The notes below the pieces were generated by a model. The model was not told where the DNA came from. It saw only the letters and a program-made list of their open reading frames with translations, and did no database searches. This document shows positions 56,142 to 64,000 of a stretch of DNA of 64,000 bases, in pieces. Positions within the stretch are counted from its first letter, which is position 1. Each line of letters starts with the position of its first letter. Made by a program: the position numbers and the translations under genes. Source of the stretch: Mactra quadrangularis. Its lineage: Eukaryota; Mollusca; Bivalvia; Venerida; Mactridae. The stretch is taken from positions 44,529,380 to 44,593,379 of the forward strand of contig CM046303.1 of NCBI GenBank assembly GCA_025267735.1, written 5' to 3'.

Positions 56142-56348
56142 ACAAAACTTCTAGATTATTCCTACCCATTTATATAAGCGACTCCAACTCAGGTTTATCC
56201 ACTCATGTAGTAGTATCAAACACAGTAGGATCTATATAAGTTAAATGTGATTAAAAATAATCTGAGCACTTATAAAGCCAAAACATCCTCTCTGCAAGGT
56301 TAGATCAGTCTAGTAGTAGAAAGAATACTTAGGAATCCAAAGCTCCAG

Positions 56349-56445
56349 GGCAGCATATTATCAAGCATGTTATGACCAAGTTTAGTCGTAAATCCTCCTA
56401 TATTGTATTGTAATTTAATCGTAAGAAGTTTGATAATATGCTGCC
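56349..56445. repeat. TIR mini-element family D, copy 2
   Basis: GGCAGCATATTATCAA and TTGATAATATGCTGCC are perfect 16-bp inverse ends, with TTAGTCGTAAATCC and TAATCGTAAGAAG inside. Confidence 0.7.
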
Positions 56446-56630
56446 ATGATGTATGTTTATATTACACCAGGCAAACTGCTTATTTTCTTTAGCAAGAAAT
56501 GTGCGAGTGATTGCTTCAAATATATCAAGTGTGAACACATGTTTGTCACTGCATGCATAGATGATATATCTCCATTATAATTTGTCTGATGCACAATTTA
56601 TGAAGTAAACTAGGAATTAGAAGGTACTTA

Positions 56631-56772
56631 CATGGGTGCAAGTTTTCAGGCATATGCCTGAAGTTCAGGTTTTTCACAACAAATTAGACAATGTTTTGCT
56701 ATTAAGTTATGAAGAAAAATGGTTTAAAATTACAGTTTTCAGGGTTTTCAAAATTTTCATCTTGCACCCATG
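56631..56772. mobile_element. Short TIR element, 142 bp, TA flanks
   Basis: CATGGGTGCAAG at the left and CTTGCACCCATG at the right, perfect 12-bp inverted ends, with TA on each side. Confidence 0.65.
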
Positions 56773-57230
56773 TACTTACAATGATGTAGGTAGGAGTTCT
56801 CCAATGTTCATGTAGTATGATACACAAATAAAATGTCAAATCAAATAAAAAAAGTCTGAAGTTTTTATAAGAATAGTGTATTTATATACATGTATAATAA
56901 AACATTGATGATGATATGATATTCTTGTATGATTATATGAGTATTCTGTGTACAATACATGTATATAGTTTACATCTCATTATAATGTTCTCGTTTAAAA
57001 ACTCAACACTCCAGCTAAATATTGATAAAACAGATTAACTTAAGTCTGTCTAAAATATTTTTCAAAAAGAAAAATCTGACTAATGAAATTTTGAGAAAAA
57101 TTTCTTGAAAAAAGGGTAACACAGAAACAAATATAAAAAGTTAAATTGTACTTGTGTTTTTGTTGGTAAATTCTAATTTATATAAATTCTAATATGAAAT
57201 ATTTGTTAGAGCTCATGATTCTAATTTATA

Positions 57231-58019
57231 CAGTGCCCTCCAGAAGTCATGTGTTTAATGGTAAACCAATTAACATTTATCTATTAATTAAAAGAAGAAA
57301 CAAACAGTCATCTGAGTAAATTAAAATTCAGAATTACTTGTTTTATCAACATATGATTTCAATTATACTTAACAAAACTTCTAAGTATTCCGATTTCAAT
57401 ATTGTAGAAAATGTTTATTTTTCAACATTTGAGTCCATTCGATAACGGCAATAAGTGTTGGACCATACAGTCGTCTGCTTGCATGGTTTAATGCTACTTA
57501 ATCGATGCAAAATTAGTTTTGTCATGCATGCATTGATATGGAAAGATTTCTAATAGAAAATTATCAATGAGAAATGTTATCCTGCACCGCTTTGTAAAAG
57601 AACATTGGCAGTTTCTCGTTCTCCAAGTGACATTGGAGCCATTTCTTGATTTTTCCTAGTGCACATCAACACACTAACAATTTTCACCAAAACTGACCAC
57701 TTGGGATTTTTGCAAAAGAAGCACTTATCCATTACCGCTTTTCAGCACATGCACAACAAAACTAATTTTGCATCAATTAAAAAGCATGAAAACTGTGCAA
57801 GCAGACGACAGTTTAGTCCTACACAACTTTCCATTAATGATCGGACATAAATGTTGATAAATAAAAATTTCCAACAACATTAAAATTGGGGTACTAAGAA
57901 GTTTCGTTAAGTATATGTTACATGACTTGTATAAGCTAAAACTTAAGTAAAATTACATGCTGAAAGCAAGCTCAGTTTTTCTCAAATTTTCTTCGTTAAT
58001 GAACTTACACAGGGCACTG
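57231..58019. mobile_element. Foldback element, 789 bp, near-complete palindrome, TA flanks
   Basis: Starts CAGTGCCCT and ends AGGGCACTG, flanked by TA. The arms stay alignable to the middle: GTCGTCTGCTTGCATGGTTT on the left faces AAACTGTGCAAGCAGACGAC on the right, and ACTTAACAAAACTTCTAAGT faces the inverse of ACTTAACGAAACTTCTTAGT. No transposase. A Tc1/mariner-like origin is likely from the ends and TA target. Confidence 0.8.
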
Positions 58020-58169
58020 TATATATTATATTGTTACATAATTATAATATATAAAAACATATATAAGTAAAAAAAATTAAATTTGTCTGACAAATTATGT
58101 ATAATTTTTATATTTTATTATATAGTATATAAAACATACTATAAATAAAAAAATCAGACAAATTATATA

Positions 58170-58544
58170 CAGTACCCACCAAAAGTTTTGAGACAAAAAA
58201 AATCCACTACAATTCTTGCATTTTGATGATTATTTTTGTAGAATAATTACTTTTAATATATTCAAGTATAGTTTGTGATAAAATGAAAACAAAGTTCATG
58301 AATGCAACACATAAGAAAATTCAGCATCTGACATCATAAAGCCACCAAAATCGTGCTCATTGCAATTTTTTTCCATAACATAGCTTTTGTGTTATTTTTG
58401 TAGTCTCAGTTATAATTATAATGATAACCAAAAATTAAAGCAAAACTAAAAAGCATTTCAAAATGACCAGTTATCAAATTTTAGATGAACTCTATTCAGT
58501 TGGCCTAAAAAGTGAAAATGTCTCCAAACTTTTGGTGGGTACTG
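58170..58544. mobile_element. Tc1/mariner-type MITE, copy 2
   Basis: Same ends (CAGTACCCACCAAAAG, and CTTTTGGTGGGTACTG) and flanking TA dinucleotides. At 375 bp it is almost the same length as the copy at 41171. The interiors align throughout (shared GTAGTCTCAGTTATAA and AGCAAAACTAAAAAGCAT). Confidence 0.85.
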
Positions 58545-58752
58545 TACATTGTATATAAAAGGATATTTGTAGACTTTGGTGTAAAATCAATTTTTATTTC
58601 ACCCAGTCAGCTAAAAAAAACATTTTCAACAGTAGGATAGCCACAAGAGAAAATGTTACTTTCTGAGCTTACAAATTCAAATAAAAAAGATCTTATTTCA
58701 AAATTGACAAATATTTGTTAGAGGTATTTTACACAAATATAACAAGATGTCA

Positions 58753-58758
58753 TTTATT
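58753..58758 (-). terminator. Candidate polyadenylation signal for the SLC6 gene
   Basis: TTTATT on the plus strand reads AATAAA on the minus strand, about 285 nt past the stop codon. Another lies near 58593-58598. Choice between them is not possible from sequence alone. Confidence 0.3.
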
Positions 58759-59042
58759 CTCCAAGATGACATCATTTTCTTCAAAGATGATGTCATTTTA
58801 ACAAAAATGAAAATATTAGTTTACATTTTCATTGTATATTTTTTCATTGAATAACACCCCCTTTTACAGTTAAGCATGAAAGAAATATTTTTCATATAGT
58901 TAAGAAAAACACATTAAAAAAGAAAAATGAAAAATGAGTCAGATTAATTATGTAATATACAAGCTTTACTGAGAGATCAGGTACAGCTTCAGTAATTATT
59001 GCCATCTATAAGGTAAGAAAATTATATGCCTGTAGTATACAC

Positions 59043-62000
59043 TCAAATCCATGGAGTGTTAGCATCTCCCAACAAGTTTAAACGTATACGCTGCCATAAA
59101 GTACCTTCAAATTTATATGGATTTGATCTGTACACTTCTTGTGCTTTTTCATCCACTGGTTGCCATGATGATGAAGGCTGAATTAAGAACTTTATTCTCT
59201 GTAAAAGACAAATATATAAAAATAACAATGAAGGGAATTGTTAGTTAAGAAATAACTTACAGTTGTCTATATTTTGTTGTCTAATAAAATATAGGCATGA
59301 GTTGTGATGCGCGTATGATTAAATCACGAGTGCTTTAGCACGAGTGATTTAATAAGCGCATCAAACGAGTGCCTATATTTTATTAGACAACAAAATATAG
59401 ACAACTGTAAGTTATTTCGATTCTAACATCGTAAAATACATCCGTAGAAAAGATATATTTATAGAACTATTTTTAACTGTCAGAAACGTCATGCTGTTGA
59501 AATCCATCCCAGTGCAAAAGCCGAAAATAGCATTTATTTACACAATTCTCACGGATAGGTGTTTCTTATTCCGAACAAAAAGTATTAAAATCTTAATAAT
59601 AGAATAGAAACCAAATTGTAAAAGTCAACCCTTATAAACTTGGGCGCCATTTTCGGCTTTGCGCATTTAACGTGGGGAGTAAAATTTCAACAGCCGTCAC
59701 GAGCTATATTTTGTTGAATAATAAAGCATAGATGACGTCACATTAAATAAAGAGTGAAAACGCACGTGCCTATGTTAGAATTAGAGATAACATACAGAAT
59801 AAAAGGTATTGATTGGTTAAAAGCCAGGCTGTTTGTAAATATTTTGTAGTCGAGTAAAACACTAGCACTAACTTTGATGTTCCAAAATAAAATAATAAGT
59901 GCTTTAGTACTAGTTATTTCATGTACCTATGTTTCTCTTCCTCGACTCTTAATACTTAGAACTGCTCAATGATTTCATTTACAAATGATTTTCATAAACT
60001 ATTCTTATCCCAGTTTAAGTAAAATCATTTTGCAATTGGCTTGAGCAATTTTAAAACTAGGCAAAACAGCTAGCAAGTCTTAAATGAATTTACACATGGG
60101 TGAAAAATTTCAGGCCTGGTCTTGAAGTTAAGAATTTTTGGATCTGTGAAAGCATGCTTTTTCTTTGATTTATCTGAGTTAAAGGCATGAAAATCTGCCA
60201 TTTGATTTCTTTTTTAACTTTCCCACATGTTAACATGAACAAATATAGATTTCAAGCAGTATTTTAATTCTTAAACACTTCAGATTTAAATATTCACTAC
60301 AGTTCATCAATACTCATGATCAACAAAAATGTATTTTAAATCAGTAGGGTTAATGTTTGTGCCACTGACAGTTGAATAAAATTTAACCATATTTACCTGT
60401 AGAATGGTACCTTCAACTTGATATAACTGCCAGAACATCATACCAAATACAGGTATAAATGGTATTGAAGCCATTAATATACCAATAGCAATAGCATATG
60501 GTTTATATGTATAGGTACCTCCATAGTTTGGTGAATCATAGGTGAACAGAATTATAAAGAATGTAACCTAAAAGTATACAGAGAAAATGGGTTCATAACA
60601 ATAGTACTTTTAAGAACAAAACGTCATGTGCTATAGTGCAACAATATTAACCTGAGCTTGAACTACCTAATTATAATAATTACACACTTCACTTACATTA
60701 AATCCTGAGTTTCCGTATGGGTGTATATGGTTATACATGTGTTCATAACAGCCTATGAGACTATAAATCAATTTTGTAAACTAGGCATGTTATTGTACTA
60801 TTAATTCTGGAAACATGAGTTTTCGAGAAACAAGTAAGTCTGCAATATCATGGCACAGTTTCAAAGTATTTATTCTTATGAAAACAAAATTAATTGTTCA
60901 GTATGTGTATTTTGCCGAAAGCTTCCGATAAAGCGCGATTTACAAACAAAGACAAAAATAGACAGTAAATACTGAGTTAAATATATTCTTGCATAAAGGT
61001 CAAGCTCAGGTTAATTCTGTTGGACTATATATATTGTTACGATAACTACATGGCATGTCATGTACCCGAAGGTGGCGTGCACTTGTCCTAACTATCAAGG
61101 AAACTGGCAACCTGTGTGCATAAAATACATTGTTTGTAACGCATAATAAACAATATAATCAAGGAAGCAGTTACACTAAGGTGATGGGAACAGAACAATT
61201 CTAAAGTAGTGCTTTCAGCATTCGTGCAATAATTTTATATGATAATATCATAATCCCTTGAATAAACTTTGATTATACATGTATTTGGTATCTTCTGTTT
61301 CTAGAAACAGTCATAACATTTTATTTCAATGAAATGAAGATAAGACTTATAATCATGTTTTGATATGATCCAATCTCTCCATTAATCTCTGTATAGGCTT
61401 GCAGTGAAGAAAATGGAACTAGATAGAAACTGACAAAAACAAGTAAAGAAGATCAGTGCAAAACTATTCTAACTACATGTGAATAAACAAGGATTTAGAA
61501 TAGTTTTTTCAGAGCCATCAAGGTAAAGGTACTTACAGTAAGGAATCCTGTCATTATAAAACACCAACATAATCGGACCAACTTTGGTACTGGTCGTCCC
61601 ATCATTAATTCTATATCTCTTGAAAATCTATCAGCACCTAAATAATACTTCTAAATTGTAATGATTACATTCATGCTTTAACTTATAAACAATATAATAA
61701 CAGTAATGATGATAATAATAATGATGATAATAATAATGATGATAATAATAATGATGATAATGATAATAATAATGATAATGATAGCGATAATAATAATAAT
61801 AACAAGAATGATAATAAGAATAATGACTGTATTTATCGTGGATATCATATTTAGTGTAAACCAATTTTGGTTTCTTTCACAGATTATGTGAGCAAATAAA
61901 GAATTAAAGATTAGTATTAAGGTAAATGGATTTGACATTGAGTTTCCATTAACACAATTTATTGCATTGTGTTTGATCAGGAAGCATGTTAAATATACAG

Positions 62001-63108
62001 AAATACATGTTTTTTTTCCTTTATTTAACTGAAGTGTTCATTTCTGCACAGGAGCTTGACATTCTGAATTGTTCTTTAAAAAATTCCCTCTTCCTTATGA
62101 TAAAAACTTTTTATGATGAGAAGGAAGGAATTTTTCAAACTACAATACAGAATGCCAAGCTTCTGTGATCTCTGTATGCGATACAAAAATGAAATTTGAC
62201 CAAAATGTTTCCATGGCAGCTGTCTTACGTTGCCATCAGAACCAAATCATTGTAACTAAGAAGCAGAGCAAAATTGGCAATATAATTATAATGACTTTTT
62301 GCTCATAACAAACTGAAGTATATTCGAAAATGATGTATAAAGTACTAGTCCTATCATCATTTACTGTACATTCTAAAGATGACACTAACAGAAAGAAATG
62401 AAAGTCATTTAGAGATTTAAAGGAATAAATCAGCTTATACAAAAGCATGTACTAAATTCTGACAAACTTACCATATATCCAACATATCATAAAGGATTCT
62501 AAAGCTGAACCAAACAATAAAGCATATGTCAGTATATACCAATCTGCTAATTCAAACAAATATATACCACCCTAAAATACAGCAAATATTCACATTTGAT
62601 AAATTTAAATTTTGAGAAAAATTTCTTTTATATTACTCTTAAATGCAAACAACCACAACTACCAATCATATTAGAATTAGATCTTACAAACACTACTAGA
62701 ATATGATTTGATGACCTTGGAATGACATTGTGTATTCATAAAATATCATCAGTAAGTCCCTTTCACCTTGTTTGAAGTGTGAAGACTAAATCTATCCATA
62801 CCAAAAAAATGGAGGCTGCCATTTTGAGTCTGATTAAATCTTATGTCTTGAAACTTAGCCTCGACAGGGACAGTGAATAAAAAGACTATATCTGTCGTGG
62901 TTTGAATGAAAAAAGCAGTCACAAAGCAGCACTACATAATACTATCATTATATCATCTAATTGAAGATATACTTACATTCATACATAATGGTAATGAAAG
63001 TACAAAGAGAAGAAATCCTGTACCAAAACGTACAAGATATTGATATCTTCTTAATTGTTTACTATATACATCTAGTAATGTATCTGTGACAGTCTCCAAG
63101 AAACCAAA
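59043..63108 (-). CDS. SLC6-family sodium-coupled transporter, C-terminal five exons (5' part beyond window)
   Basis: Minus-strand exons in coding order: 63108-62977, 62571-62472, 61637-61537, 60567-60397, 59198-59043 (stop TGA). All introns are GT-AG with matching phases (0, 1, 0, 0). They encode about 219 residues covering the last transmembrane helices and tail of a Na+/Cl--dependent neurotransmitter/amino-acid transporter. Diagnostic segments are FGFLETVTDTLLD, GGIYLFELADWY at an exon start, CWIYGADRFSRDIELMMG split between exons 2 and 3, and a final helix followed by FGMMFWQLYQ. ADRF and the GGxY opening are strongly conserved in SLC6. Substrate-determining helices 1, 3, 6 and 8 are outside the window, so the substrate cannot be told. 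The protein ends DANTPWI. The gene converges on XYLT with about 9.6 kb between stop codons. Confidence 0.92.
59249..59419. repeat. 171-bp near-perfect palindrome in last SLC6 intron
   Basis: GAAATAACTTACAGTTGTCT through AAATATAGGCA faces its inverse, with the CACGAGTGCTTTAGCACGAG centre itself palindromic. It starts about 50 bp from the last SLC6 exon. The wider repeat probably reaches about 59800, where TAGATGACGTCACATTAAAT matches sequence after the related copy at 39509. Confidence 0.85.
59800..60396 (-). other. Last SLC6 intron, remainder
   Basis: AT-rich intron sequence; no further element recognised beyond the palindrome-bearing repeat at 59249-59800. Confidence 0.5.
61703..61812. repeat. 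ATAATGATG microsatellite (SLC6 intron)
   Basis: (ATGATGATAATAATA)n-like array. It gives spurious Ile- and Tyr-rich open frames on both strands. Confidence 0.95.
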
Positions 63109-63175
63109 CTGTAATATACATAAATTGTAATCAAAATTTTATTAAACCAATCAAATATAAACAATATTAATATAC

Positions 63176-64000
63176 AATCAAAGTTGATCATCCTTGTACA
63201 TAAACAATCAAAGTTTATCATCTTTGTACATAAACAGTCAAAGTTGATCATCCTTGTACATAAACAATCAAAGTTTATCATCTTTGTACATAAACCATCA
63301 AAGTTTGTCATCTTTGTATACAAACAATCAAAGTTTATCATCTTTGTATATAAACAATAAAAGTTTATCATCTCTGTACATAAACAATCAAAGTTTATAA
63401 TCTTTGTACATAAACAATAAAATTTTATCATCTTTGTACAAAAAAAATAAGTTTATCATATTTGTACATAAACAATTAAAGTTTATCATCTCTGTACATA
63501 AACAATCAAAGTTTATAATCTTTGTACATAAACAATAAAAGTTTATCATCTTTGTACATAAAAAATAAAAGTTTATCATCTTTGTACATAAACAATCAAA
63601 GTTTATCATCTCTGTACATAAACAATAAAAGTTTATCATCTCTGTACATAAAAAATAAAAGTTTATCATCTCTGTACATAAAAAATAAAAGTTTATAATC
63701 TCTGTACATAAAAAATAAAAGTTTGTCATCTCTGTACATAAAAAAGGTTATCATCTTTGTACATAAACAATCAAAGTTTATCATCTTTGTACATAAACAA
63801 TCAAAGTTTATCATCTTTGTACATAAACAATCAAAGTTTATCATCTTTGTACATAAACATCATGCTTGTATATAAACAATCAAAGTTTATCATCTTTGTA
63901 CATAAACAATCAAAGTTTATCATGTTTGTATATAAACAATCAAAGTTTATCAGCCTTGTACATAAACAATCAAATTTTATCAGCCTTGTATATAAACAAG
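63176..64000 (-). repeat. 30-bp minisatellite in an SLC6 intron, running off the window
   Basis: About 27 copies of a 30-bp unit of the form AAAGTTTATCATCTTTGTAC plus ATAAACAATC, with occasional short units. It lies in the intron upstream of the first visible SLC6 exon. Because 30 is divisible by three, the minus strand has long repetitive open frames (MINFDCLCTK-like), which are not genes. Confidence 0.9.

Noticed and set aside
61631..61938. Ile-rich and Tyr/His-rich open frames on both strands
   Set aside because: They come from an ATAATGATG microsatellite within an SLC6 intron.
63072..63844. Three overlapping minus-strand open frames of 82-119 codons with MINFDCLCTK-type repeats
   Set aside because: They are translations of a 30-bp minisatellite in an intron; only 63072-63108 overlaps a true exon, in its own frame.

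Overview
This is animal nuclear DNA, AT-rich and dominated by introns and mobile-element debris. Real protein genes appear only as short exons flanked by GT/AG introns. The exon peptides are clearly metazoan (a peptide-O-xylosyltransferase, an SLC6 transporter, a four-span membrane protein). The repeat load (tRNA-derived SINEs, a short Helitron, hAT, Tc1/mariner and Harbinger-like MITEs, palindromic foldbacks, minisatellites) resembles that of molluscs, most likely a bivalve. That assignment is inference from repeat style and codon use; no species marker was seen.

Layout. 1-17317: no protein gene seen; hAT, Harbinger-like and foldback MITEs, two truncated LINE 3' ends and a few tandem duplications. 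17318-24084 (+): a complete small gene of four exons (the last three coding exons plus an exon carrying a 13-nt coding start) for a 247-residue four-transmembrane protein with a C-terminal PPxY motif. 24085-33177: intergenic, with a degenerate ~40-bp repeat, a ~25-copy 52/53-bp minisatellite that shares sequence with a Helitron found elsewhere in the window, and several hairpin elements. 33178-49405 (+): a complete 13-exon xylosyltransferase gene (894 residues; all splice phases agree), with SINEs, MITEs and a Helitron in its introns. 49406-59042: intergenic between two convergent genes, holding MITEs, a hAT element with an exact 8-bp duplication, a 789-bp foldback and a striking 86-bp tandem array whose units look tRNA-like on the minus strand. 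59043-64000 (-): the last five coding exons of an SLC6-family sodium-coupled transporter, running off the right edge inside a 30-bp minisatellite.

The genes are not functionally linked in any way the sequence shows. The xylosyltransferase starts glycosaminoglycan assembly in the Golgi, the transporter moves amino-acid-like solutes at the plasma membrane, and the four-span protein has no assigned role. The most unusual material is in the repeats: the strictly indel-free 86-bp array with pol III-like A and B boxes, the apparent Helitron origin of the 52/53-bp minisatellite, and at least three separate multi-copy hairpin families.
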